DNA from: Fremontodendron californicum | Taxonomy: Eukaryota; Streptophyta; Magnoliopsida; Malvales; Malvaceae | Assembly: GCA_030761205.1 (NCBI GenBank) | Contig: JAULJL010000015.1 | Coordinates: forward strand, 4,068,001-4,132,000 | Reading direction: 5' to 3' | Length of the DNA stretch: 64,000 bases | In this document: piece by piece, positions 32,236-44,100 of the stretch | Numbering within the stretch: the stretch's first letter is position 1 | How the letters are laid out: every line of letters starts with the position of its first letter | Notes under the pieces: generated by a model | What the model saw: the letters and a program-made list of their open reading frames with translations, nothing else | What the model was told of the DNA's origin: nothing | Databases searched by the model: none | Made by a program: the position numbers and the translations under genes

Positions 32236-34414
32236 ATGGGAAAGTCCATGGAGAAGCATTTGCTTGTAATGTTTTTGTGTGTAAATTTGCTTTTGTGGGG
32301 AGTTAATGGTAGAACTGGAAATGTAGTAGAAAGGAAAACAGCCGAAAAAGAAATGTCAGCGGTGGGTGATCCAGGAATGAAAAGAGATGGGTTGAGAGTG
32401 GCCTTTGAAGCTTGGAACTTTTGCAATGAAGTTGCCTATGAAGCTCCTGGCATGGGGAGTCCCAGAGCTGCCGATTGTTTTGATGTTGCTAGTAAGTACA
32501 AGAATAATTAAAAAACAAACACACAAATAAAGTAAACCTGGACTTTCTAACTTTCTTGTGTTTTTTAAAATCTTTTATGATAACTCAGTCTGTAATGATT
32601 TATAATAATTTTTTTTTTTATGGAATTTATCAAAACCAGTGCAGTAAAATACAAGTTATTTGTCCATGAGTTTTGTTCTTGCTTTTGTAGCTAGAGAAAG
32701 AATATGATTTCTATTTCATGTGACAGTTATTTAGTATTCTTAAGTTTTGTTTTATATTTATCCAGTGTTCTAATTCTTTGTTGTAAATGAGGGCAGATTC
32801 AACTCTGATACACAAGGTATCAGAGTCTGATAATAGACTTGGAATAGGCAAAAGATTCAAAGGATTGACTGTAGATTCAATGTACCACCCAGATCTTTAT
32901 GCAGTTGAGAAGGAGCTATATTTAGGTTCTTTATGTGAAGTTTCAGAAAATTCAAAGCCATGGCAATTTTGGATGGTTATGCTTAAAAATGGCAACTATG
33001 ACACAAGGACCAGTTTGTGTCCTGAAGAAGGGAAATACATACCTCCTTTTACTACAAAGAGGTTTCCTTGCTTTGGAGAAGGGTGCATGAATCAGCCCAC
33101 TTTGAATCATCAACCGACACAACTCTTAGGTGATGGTACAATGAGAGGATGGTTCAATGGAACTTATGATTTGGATTCTGATATTGGGAAAGGACTTAAT
33201 AATATCTCCTTTTATGAGGTGGTTTGGGAGAAGAAACTTGGTTCTGGAAGTTGGGTCTTTAAGCATAAGCTCAAGACTTCAAAGAAGTATCCATGGTTGA
33301 TGCTATACCTTAGAGCTGATGCAACCAAAGGATTCTCTGGAGGATACCATTATGAAACAAGAGGAATGCTCAATACTGTAAGTTGAAACTCTTTTGAAGA
33401 AAATAGTATTGCTAGTGGCTATGACCTATGTTGCTTCGACTCTTTATTTTTCTTGAAGTATCGATCCATGTCCGGACATGAGTATGTGGATATGATCCTC
33501 CAAGAATCCTTCAAATACATGAAATCTCGGATGTGAGTGTCGGAAATATACCCGTGTCCGACACTCACATCCGAGTTCGAGTAACATAGGCGACTATGAT
33601 CTTTTGATTTCTTTCACTGCATCCTTGTTTGACATAACTCACTTTGAAAGAGTAACCAAATTGATTTGCTTTCAGCTCCCAGAGTCTGATTTTAAAGTCA
33701 GGATCACTTTGGATGTGATAAAAGGGGGAGGACCCCAGAGCCAGTTCTACCTGGTAGATATCGGCAGCTGCTGGAAGAACAATGGTAAGCCTTGTGATGG
33801 AGATATTCTCACAGATGTTACAAGATACAGTGAGATGATCATCAACCCAGATATTCAAAATTGGTGTGGCCCGACACAGTTGCACAACTGCCCACCATAC
33901 CATATTACTCCAGACAACAAAAAGATTTACAGGAATGACACTGCCAATTTCCCATATGGGGCTTATCACTACTACTGTGCTCCTGCCAATGCTAAACACG
34001 CGGAGAAACCTGTTAGCCATTGTGATCCTTACAGCAATCCTCAAGCACAAGAAATAGTTCAGTTGTTGCCTCACCCCATATGGGCTGAATATGGCTACCC
34101 AACCAGAAAGGGTCAGGGTTGGATTGAGGATCCAAGAACTTGGGTCCTTGACACTGGAGGTCTAGCCAGTAGACTGTACTTCTATCAGGTTATTGTTTAA
34201 TTTGAATTAACTCATGTTTAGAACATATTACTGCTGAATAATCTTATTCATTGTTGATTGTTTATGGGTCTTTTTTATTCAATTTCAGGATCCAGGAACC
34301 CCTCCTGCTAAACGAATATGGACATCTATCGACGTGGGTACAGAAGTTTTTGTCAGTGACCAAGATGAGGAGGCAGAATGGACACTTAGTGACTTCGATG
34401 TTATTCTCACGTGA
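32236..34414 (+). CDS. Secreted plant protein of unknown function, 4 exons, 491 aa
   Basis: Exons 32236-32491, 32797-33377, 33676-34188 and 34289-34414 all have GT-AG borders and matching phases (total 1476 nt). The N-terminus MGKSMEKHLLVMFLCVNLLLWGVNG is a clear signal peptide. Sequons NGT, NIS and NDT and many cysteines (SLCEV, FGEGCMNQP, GSCWKNNGKPC, WCGPTQLHNCPPY) suggest an extracellular, disulfide-bonded fold. The C-terminus is WTSIDVGTEVFVSDQDEEAEWTLSDFDVILT. I recognise the pattern of a conserved plant family without an assigned role (possibly the one catalogued as DUF7705; uncertain) and name no activity. The ATG at 32236 is the only one that gives the signal peptide. Intron 2 holds a small MITE. 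Confidence 0.88.
33425..33590. mobile_element. 166-bp hairpin MITE in intron 2 of the secreted-protein gene
   Basis: The ends are CCTATGTTGCTTCGACTC and, in reverse complement, CCTATGTTACTCGAACTC. Flanks TGGCTATGA (33416-33424) and CGACTATGA (33591-33599) agree at 7 of 9, fitting a worn 9-bp duplication. Inside, 33526-33544 and 33557-33575 are perfect 19-base inverted arms around a 12-base loop. There is no ORF. Confidence 0.75.
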
Positions 34415-34902
34415 TTCTTGATTCACGTGTTTCAATTTCCATTTATTGTTTATTTGTTTTCATTATTTTTTAGCCTCTTAGGAAGAGCAATAAAGAAACA
34501 GGGTACAAAAGGGGTATTTTCTGATACCAATTATTCAAGATTGCAATGCAAGTATATAGGAACCAATCAAGCTCCAAGGGTTTGGTTTTTCTAATCTTGG
34601 AAGCTTATTCATCAAATTCGATGTTTCATGGTCAATAAATTACTTATTATTCATTGCATTATATTTGACATAATCAAAATGATTTGAGAGTTTTGGTGTT
34701 TATTTTATTTGATTTTGCTTACGGTATTTTTTTTTAAATTAATTAATATATAATTAACCGAATTGTTTACTAACATAGAAACAAAGTCCCCTTATGTTTT
34801 TGTTTTAAAATAATAAAATTTAGAGAAACTTTTACATTTATTGATTATAAAATTAATAGAGTGTTTTGGTATTTTTAAAAAACTAATTTAAAATATATAT
34901 GA
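34415..34902. other. 3' flank of the secreted-protein gene
   Basis: Probable 3' UTR followed by AT-rich DNA up to the start of module R2. No gene is supported. Confidence 0.5.
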
Positions 34903-35728
34903 TAATTTTTTATATGAGATAAAGTTTACATTTTAATTTCAAGCCCAGCTCGATCAACATTCTATATTAAACTTAAAGCTCAGATATGTTCCTCATACTT
35001 CAAACAGGCCCGGAAAAGGCCCATAAATAACCACCAACATTTTCTCAAAACAGCGTCGCATTCTACCTTCTTCCCCAAAATCTCTCCTGCTCGGCTTCTC
35101 CTGCTGATCGGTGAGGTGATCAATTTCCCTCCCAATTTGTACAAAAGAAAAATCAAACCGAAAAATTTTTCCTACAAAAACTTCTTCCAAGATGAAAATT
35201 TTCTTCGGTCAACTCCCATCGCGAATGCACCAGTAATGATTCAAGACGGATCATGAAATTAGGGGTTTCAATCTTTCAGAAGGTAACTGCTTCCGCTTAA
35301 TTCTGAAATTATTATTATTATTATTTTTTTGTATTTATTCTCTTTATTTACCGTGCAAATTTAGAAATCCTATACCGCTGCCAATATATTTGGTTTAAAA
35401 TCTTGATACCAATATTTGTGCTTATTGTTATTTTGCCTCTTTTTTGTAAAAAAAAAAAAAAAAAGGAAAATAGATTTCAGTCTTGTTAATTGGGTTATAT
35501 ATGAAAATTGACACCTGCAAAATCTAAGCTTTTTTTTTTCTTTTATGTAACTTAATTCTAAATGAAATGAATTTGTTTTGAGTTTGAGCTGGATATATGG
35601 AATTTTAATTTTTTTTGGATTTACTTAACAGTGACTAACCTACCATTTTAATTGCCAATTACTTTTTTTTTTAACCTAGGCGAAGGGGGCTTTTTAGGTT
35701 ATGTTTTTCTTATATTGCTTAGAAAGGC

Positions 35729-37419
35729 ATGGCTAAGGGAAAGCTTATTGCTGTCTGTCAGTCCGGACGAAAGTTTACATCTAGTAGTGATGATTCCTTG
35801 TCATATACCGGCGGAGATGCTCATGCTATTAGTATAAACACTGAAAGCAAATTTGATGAGCTGAAAGCAGAAGTGGCAGAGATGTAGAAGTACGATCCTG
35901 ATTCTTCTACCATTAAATATTTCCTTCCACACAACAAGAAGACACTCATCACGATTTCTAATGATAAAGACCTGCAACACTTGCTGGATTTTCATGAAAA
36001 CTCTGCAACCGTGGATGTTTATGTCTTAACTAATGAGAATCAAACAAGCGACCAATTGATGATGTCCCACAGTAGGTAGTATGCACTTCACGATTTCTAT
36101 GTGGAATAAATAAAATTCCTTGTGATTATAACTAAAGTCCATCTTCATGTCTGTCTCATTGAGGCAGTCTACGCCCAATCCTAAGGTTAATCAATGTTGT
36201 TATTTTGCATCAGCATTGTAATCTATATTATTATAAATCTTAATGGATTCTTGCCTTTGTAGGTCCAAAATGGTGGATGAGCCTGTGACTCCTCCTGCTA
36301 GTTTTAGTCATGCTACTTATGTTTCTAGAGACAGTGAGCAACTTGATTGATTGGCTTCTCTTGCTCCTCTTTCCAGAGATAAGGACAATCCCAATAACTT
36401 GACTCATGAAGCTCCCAATGACAAGGGTAATGGGCTACAGAAACTTGTTAAATGAATCATGGGAAAATTGCTTAACTGTTCTGGAGCAGCAGTTTTATAA
36501 TGTTCATTATTTTCATGTTGTCCTGAATAAGTTCTCTATAGCTCATGGCTTTGAGTATACCTTTAAGACCAATAATGCTAGGAATGTAATTGCAACTTGC
36601 AAAGCTGAAGGCTGTCGTTGGAGCATTGAAGCTGCAAACCACAAAGTTGTTTCTAGTTAAAAAGATGAGTGAAACTCATAGCTGTGGAGCAGGAAAAAGT
36701 TCAGCTAGGCGTCCCCAAGTCTCTAGTAAATTGGTCAAGATTCTTGTAAAGGAAAAGTTGCGAGATGCCCCACATGCTAAACCTAGACAAATTACTGATG
36801 AAACTTTACAGGATTATGGATTTAAAGCAAGATATTCACTGGTATGGCGTGGGGTAGAGACTTCCAAGGAGAAGCTTCAAGTTCCATACGAAGAGGGTTA
36901 CAATCAGTTACCTAGTCTATTCAAGCAGATGGTAGAGAAAAATCCCGGGAGTATAGCAACTCTAATAACCAGGGAGGACTTGAATTGAGTGAATGAGTGA
37001 GACCCTATGCTGTAAGATGGTGGAGTTGATGAACATTCGGCAGCCAGATTCAGATCAGTGGTTGACAAAATTAACTCCACTTGTTGAGTATAAATTACAG
37101 CAGGGGATTCTGAAAGCTAACATGCTTCAAGTGTTGGTATCACTTTCTAGCACTTTTGAGGTCTGTGACAGTTTGTGTGCAAAAAATGTAGTGAACATTG
37201 ATCTCTGGGTCCATAATTCCAGTTGCAACAGCAGATAGGCCAGTATAGAAGAAATCCTCAAAAGTTGAAGTACGCCCTCCTCCTCTCCATCATGCCTCTG
37301 GTCCTCCTAAGAAGAGAAGGATACGAAATAGACATAAAGGACCATTTAAGCGGCCACTGCATTGCAGCAAGTGTCAAGGAGCTGGACATAATAGAGCAAC
37401 ATGCCACATATTCTCATAG
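35729..37419 (+). pseudogene. MUSTANG-like (PB1-MULE) pseudogene, catalytic core deleted
   Basis: The PB1 segment starts at the ATG 35729 (MAKGKLIAVCQSGRKF, YTGGDAHAISI) with a TAG about 52 codons in, and continues to about 36080. A spacer exon (36262-36420) contains stops. The Mutator DNA-binding domain follows (FSIAHGFEYTFKTNNARNVIATCKAEGCRW, 36526-36657), then a linker (KLVKILVKEKLRDAPHAKPRQITDETLQDYG, to 36985). Sequence then jumps to the helical C-terminal part (CCKMVELMN, 37006) and an intact zinc knuckle (HCSKCQGAGHNRATC). The MULE catalytic core and the SWIM finger are gone. It shares the SWIM deletion with R1, but the other deletions are complementary to R1's. Not functional. Confidence 0.82.
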
Positions 37420-39030
37420 TTGCGATAAAGTTGCTGACGGAATGTAATATGGCTGTAGATGAGGCAAATCAGTCAATTTTGGTATTGTCTTGGGAGTTAT
37501 AGACGTTGGGAGATAGGGATATAATAAGATAGAAATCCCTAACCCCATTGAAATCTAATTCAAGTATTGACGGGACTCAAATTTTGGATGGGACATGTAT
37601 GTTCATCTAACTTTGGCATTACTAATATTTTATGTATCATAAGTATTTTTTTTTTTATGATAAACCCATTTTTTTCTTTATAATTTTCATGAATGGTGTA
37701 CTTTTTATTTTATTTTTTATACTGTTGTCAACCTATAGATTGCTGACTTGGGCTTTCTTTTTTTGTAGAGCAACTTGGATTCTTTGAAGGTTTTCTATGT
37801 ACCCTCCTGTACTTTTAATAAGCTCAAGAGGCTCATATCTGTTAAGCCTTTTTTTTTTAAGGTTCCGATTAGATCCCTCCCTCCTCCCAGATCGCTTCCC
37901 CAAGATACTTTCAGCGGAAAAAAAAAATGTAAAAATTACCAAAACCTGTACAAATTGCCAATATCCTTTTAGTTAACCAATCAAATAATGCGCATCTGAT
38001 TTTCATAGAAGGATTGCTGACTTTTCTTATGTGTGTTGGTTTGGTGGTTAAGGTTGCTCAGCCTAATTCTAGTTCTTGTCAATTTCTTAGATCGACAGGC
38101 AACATTTCATCTGGTTTCACCACCAGCTCTCCCTTTCTAAGTTTTGTAAAACAAGACCTCGATCTTTTTTGCTGAAAAAAAACCAACATCTTCTTCTTTC
38201 AATCAATACTCTGTTGCTTTATTGCTTCTGTCTGAAAAGATATAGTAGAAGAATACGAATTTCTCCTATCAGAAGCAACCATACTTGATCGACTTTCATC
38301 ATATTAGAACATACCATTTGAAATCCGCATGATAACCTCAATCTATGTTATGCTATGGCATCATTCAATTCTTTAAATACTAAAGTAATTTATTCATGTT
38401 TTTGGTATGAGTATCCATATCATTGGAGAAGATGAGAGTACTACCAGATGAAGTGTAGTACATAATATTCTTCCCACCAGAAATATTCTTGTATTTTCAA
38501 CTGGCACTCAAAGTTGCTAGTACAGAGTCAGTTTAGTACATCTTGTACTGTAATCCTTTTGGTTTTGTAGCATAAATAGCTCAGATGACAACATAGATTC
38601 AAACGAAGGAACTTGGCTAGTTGGTTTGCAGTTTGCTGAAAAGTGCATTATGGCTCATAGAGTTTGTCATGAAATAAGGATAGGGACCTGGGTCTGAGGT
38701 CATTGTGCAAGTGCCTGGTTTCTTTTGGGCTTTGGCAGATGCACCGAGGCAAGGTGAGGTAACAAACAGTCAATATTAGAGAGTGAGAAAGATGGGAGAG
38801 ACAGACAAAGACAGGGAATTGGCTGAGCATGGATGGATCTACCAACAGATTTCTATTGTTTCTCCGCCCATGCACTGCCTCTTCACAGCTCCGCCTCCTC
38901 CATTTTCTCCTCCTCTTTTTTTTTTTTTTTTTTCCCACCTTATTTCTTTTTGGGATTATATTCTCTATCTTTTATTATATTTATTGAATTTAGATCCAGG
39001 TTCATAATCGCTACGTTTAACAAGAAGCTA
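37420..39030. other. Non-coding 3' part of module R2
   Basis: Counterpart of 4267-5840, with a T-run at 38918-38933. No ORF with a recognisable domain. Confidence 0.6.
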
Positions 39031-40086
39031 AGATAAATGTAGTGACTTGTGTTTTTACGGCCCCAGCTCTTTTTCTCCCCTTTCCTACATTTTCTTTTGT
39101 TTTGTTGAAGATAAACTATTCTTCAATCCAAGTATGGTGATTAATTGTTTTACTAATTATGGAAAAATGCATTTTGATTCCGCAACCATTTTTGAGAACT
39201 TTATTGCTTTCGTTCTCTATATCTTCCACAATCACCATTGATAGGGGGAAAATGGCACAGTAAGACTTAAATGCCGCGTTGCTTTAAGTGACTTGAAGAT
39301 AGATAGAGGACAGCAAGAAATTTCAGGTTTTGCCACAGCTGCTGTTCCAGTTTTAAATTTACCCCATGAGCACTAGGTTTCAGATACAGGTTGTTTTGGC
39401 AAAGTGAGACACTGGGGATGCTGATAAGTTTCTACTCAGAAAATTGAAAAACAAAGAGAATTCTTCATTGAGACCGATGAGAACTTCACAACGTTGTAGC
39501 AGGGTAATGGTAAACTACTGTTGGGTTATTTATGCTTGCAAGGGAAGTTTATGTACTTTGATCTTATCTCTTTATTGATCTTGCGTGCAAAAGACTGCAA
39601 TAATGATAATTACTATTATTTTTTCAGGTGTTTTGTAACGCTTTTGCTTAGATTTTATAATGGTATACTCGAAAAACTAAGATTTATGCTGCCTTGTATC
39701 TCATGATAAGAGTTCTTACTTATCATTCTTAATTCTGGATCTTTCTAGCTATGAAATCAAGTTATTTTATGAAATGAAATTCATTTAAGTAGTTTAATCA
39801 TGCTTGTAAGTAACTACCTTATGTGGATATCGGAATTGGGAGACATTTTTTGAAAGAGCAGAATCACATTCATATTAAGCAATACAAATGAGTGGATGCA
39901 AAGAGTCCCGGAAAGTCAGATGTTGCCGACATTACAATGTGCCCACCCAGATAGAACTATTTTTGAAACATAAAATCATAAGGTTAACTTTCCTTTATTT
40001 ACTTTAACTTTAAAGTAATAGGGAGAGCTAGTATAAAAAATAAAAATAAAAAAGTCATGAAAGAGGGAAAAAAAAAAAACTAAAAA

Positions 40087-41115
40087 TCTTAGACCAGGTT
40101 AAGACGTAGTGAAAGAGAACATTAAAGTCTTATCTATCTCTTACATATAAAAAAAATCGGTTTAAGTACCCATATAATTTTTGTACTATAGTAAAAAAAA
40201 AATTTAGTCTTTGTACTATAAAAGTGAATATTTTAGTTCCTGTATAATTAAAATAGGTGAAAAAAAAGTAAAATTGATAGCGATGTTAATGAAAAAACCG
40301 TTAAAATACTAATGTGGATTCGTAAAATCTAACAGAATTAATAACTTTGAATAAAATATGACTTAAAATATATCTAAATATGTTAGATTTTACGAGTCCA
40401 CGTCAGCATTTTAACTGTTTTTCATTAAAATCGCTATAAATTTTACTTATTTACACCTATTTCAATTGTACAAGAATTAAATTACTCATTTTTATAATAT
40501 AAGGACTGATAGGATTATGTGAATATTTAAACCAAAAAAATCTCTTGATGGCTTTTAATTTGACATGTGTCTAGCTTCTTTACTTGACACGTGTTTAGTT
40601 TTTTTAGTTAATATTATTTATTTTTATTTTACATTTAAATAGTGTATTAAAAGAGCAGGTTCTGAAGTTGACCCGTTGACCTTGGATTTGATCTGTTATT
40701 GAAAAAAATAAAGTGAGAAAGTTGATTTAATGAGAAATAAAGTATAAACCATATTTTTATTTTATTATTCTTCAGTTATTATTTGAATAATTAAATAGGC
40801 AAAATAAATATAAAAAATAAATTAATAGTTTATTAATTTAACAAAAGAAAAAAAAAAGGACTTGCTGCTAATCTGTGTGAGAAACCCGATCTAACGAGAA
40901 AATAAAATGTAAACTATAGTTTTATTTTTTTATTATTTTTATTTAAATAGTTAAATATTAAAAAAATGGATTAGCAGAGTGCCAAGGCATAGTAAAAAAA
41001 TAATTAAAAAAGGAAAATATTTGACATTTTTTTAATCCGATTGTGAAGTTAATTTTATTTTTATTTTTATTGACAATATATCAAAAACTAATTCTAAAAT
41101 TTATATTAATTGATT
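40087..41115. repeat. Repeat S, second pass
   Basis: Identical to 1057-2085, with the MITE in the same place. Confidence 0.6.
40159..40533. mobile_element. 375-bp foldback MITE, second pass
   Basis: Identical to 1129-1503, including the AAAAAAATC duplication (40150-40158 and 40534-40542). The insertion therefore predates the 39-kb repeat. Confidence 0.88.
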
Positions 41116-41119
41116 TGAT

Positions 41120-44100
41120 ATATTTTTTTATATGGGATAAAGTTTACATTTTAATTTGTAGCCCAGCTCGATCAACATTCTATATTAAAAGCCCAGATGT
41201 GTTCCTCTTTATTCTTCAAACAGGCCCGGAAAAGGCCCATAAATAACCCCCAACAATTTCTCGAAACGGTGCCGTGTTCAACCTTCCTCCCCAAATTCTC
41301 CATAATCTATCCTGCTCGGTGCTCCTGCTAATCAGTGAGGTGATCAATTTCCCTCCCAAATTGTCCAAAAGAAAAATTAAACCGAAAATTCTCCTAGAAA
41401 AATTTCTTCCAAGATGAAAATTTGCTTCTGTCAACTCCCATCGCAAATGGCCTTTAATGATTCAAGACCGAACATGAAATTAGGGTTTTCAATCTTTCAG
41501 AAGGTAACTGCTTCCGCTTAATTCTGAAATTAATTTTTTTTTTGGTACTTATTCTCTTTATTTACGTGCAAATTTATAAATTCTATACCACTTCCAATAT
41601 ATTTGGTTAAAATCTTGATACCAATATTTGTTCTTATTGTTTCAACTTTAATTAAATCGCATTTTAATTTGCCTCTCTTTTTTTTAAACAACGAAAATTC
41701 TTAGATTGTTTCCAGGTTCGTATTTTATAATAGGGAATTGAAATAGATTTCAGTCTTGTTAATTGGGTTGTATGTAAAAATTGACACCTGCAAAATCTAA
41801 GCCTTTTTCTTTTATATAACTTGAGTTTGAGCTCGATATATGAATATATTTTTTTTTTGGATTTACTTAACAGTGACTAACCTACCATTTTAATCCCCAA
41901 TTACTTTTTTTTAACCTAGGGTTTTTTTTAGGTTCTGTTTTTCTTATATTGCTTACAAAGGTATGGCTAAGGGAAAGCTTATTGCTGTCTGTCAGTCTGG
42001 AGGAAAGTTTATATCTAGTAGTGATGGTTGATGGTTCCTTGTCTATACCGGCTGAGATGCTCATACTATTAGTATAAACACTGAAAGCAAATTTGATGAG
42101 CTGAAAGCAGAAGCGGCAGAGATGTGGAAGTACGATCTTGATTCCCTTACCATTAAATATTTCCTTCCACACAAGAAGAAGACACTCATCACGATTTCTA
42201 ATGATAAACACCTGCAACACCTGCTGGATTTTCATCGACTATTTGTTTCCTTGCAAGCTTCATTACATGGTTTCAAGAATGGTTGCCACCCCCTCCTTTT
42301 CCTTGACACTATGACCATAAAATCGAATTATCAGTCTGAGCTGCTGACTGCTACAGCTTTGGATGGAAATGATGGCATTTTCCCTATTGCTTTTGCTGTA
42401 GTTGATGTTGTGAATGATGATAATTGGCATTGGTTTTTGGTGCAACTAAAATCGGCACTTTCAACGTTGCAACCACTAAGGTTTGTGGTAAATAGACAGA
42501 TGGGGTTTAAAAAGCTTATTTCCATTATATTTAAGAATTCGCACCATGGTTATTGTCTCCGTCATCTGACGTAGGAATTAAAAAGGGATCTGGATGGGCT
42601 CATACATTGAAGAAGTTCTTGAAGTAATTGTCACACATTTGTAAGATGCTCTGCCCGTGCAACCGTATATAATGGATTCACAAAATCTTTTGAGAACATC
42701 AGGAATATTTGGCCTGAGGCTTGTGAATGGATCTTGCAAAGTGGCCCTGAACACTGGGCAAATGCTCTTTTTCAAGGTTCACGATATGGATATTTTTCAT
42801 CAGATGTAGCTGAGACATTTTACAGTTGGATAACTGAACTTCCAGTTATACCAATTGCTAAATTGAGTGAGACCATATGCTGTAAGATGGTGGAGTTGAT
42901 GAACACTCAGCAGTCAGATTCTGATCAGTGGTTGACAAAATTAACTCCACTTGTTGAGTATAAATTACAGCAGGGATTTTGAAAGCTAACATGCTTCAAG
43001 TGTTGGTATCACTTTCTAGCACTTTTGAGGTCTGTGACAGTTTGGGTGCAAAAAATGTAGTGAACATTGATCTCTGGGTCCATAATTCCAGACTTCCAGT
43101 TGCAACAGCAGATAGGCCAGTACAGAAGAAATCCTCAAAAGTTGAAGTACGCCCTCCTCGTCTCCATCATGCCTCTGGTCCTCCTAAGAAGAGAAGGATA
43201 CGAAATAGACATAAAGGACCATTTAAGCGGCCACTGCTTTGCAGCAAGAGTCAAGGAGCTGGACATGATAGAGCAACATGCCACATATTCTCATAGTTGC
43301 GTTAAAGTTGCTGACGGAATGTAATATGACTGTAGATAAGGCAAATCAGTCAATTTTGTTATTGTCTTGGGAGTTATAGACGATGGGAGATAGGGATGGA
43401 ATAAGATAGAAATCCCTAACCCCATTGAAATCTAATTCAAGTATTGACGGGACTCAAGTTTTGGATGGGACATGTATGTTCATCTAACTTTAGCATTACT
43501 AATATTTATGTATCATAAGTATGTTCTTTTTTTTTTATGATAAACCCATTTTTTTCTTTATAATTTTCATGAAGGGTGTAATTTATTTTTACTGTTGTCA
43601 ACATGTAGATGTAGATTGCTGACTTGGGCTTTCTTTTTTTGTACAACAACTTGGATTCTTTGAAGGTTTTCTATGTACCCTCCTGTTCTTTTAATAAGCT
43701 CAAAAGGCTCATATCTTTTAAGCCTTTTTTTTTTTTGCAGGTTCCGATTAGATCCCTACTCCCAGATAGCCTCCCCAAGATATTTTCAGCGGGAAAAAGA
43801 AAAACAGTAAAAATTACCAATATCCTTTTAGTTAACCAATCAAATAATGCGCATCTAATTTTCATAGTAGGATTGCTGACTTTTCTTATGTGGGTTGGTT
43901 TGGTGGTTAAGGTTGCTCAGCCTAATTCCTAGTTCTTGTCAATTTCTTTGATCGACAGGCAACATTTCATCTGATTTTCACCACCAGCTCTCCCTTTCCC
44001 AAATTTTGTAAACCAAGACCTCGATCTTTTTTGCTGAAATAAACCAATATCTTCTGCTTTCAATCAATATTCTGTTGCTTTATTGCTTCTATATGAAGAG

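Larger units (their letters stand above)
34903..39975 (+). repeat. Module R, copy R2 (spans the 39,030/39,031 repeat border)
   Basis: R2 is collinear with R1 (2090-6960) in direct orientation. Homology to R1 runs without a break through 39030/39031, which corresponds to 5840/5841 in R1 ('caagaagcta' then 'a.ataaatgt'). The border of the 39-kb period is thus inside an older repeat, not at a foreign join. Confidence 0.85.

Noticed and set aside
39021..39040. A visible join (linker, N-run, vector or foreign sequence) at the repeat border
   Set aside because: The sequence is continuous with the R1 homologue at 5831-5850. No seam is visible, although a homologous joint cannot be excluded.
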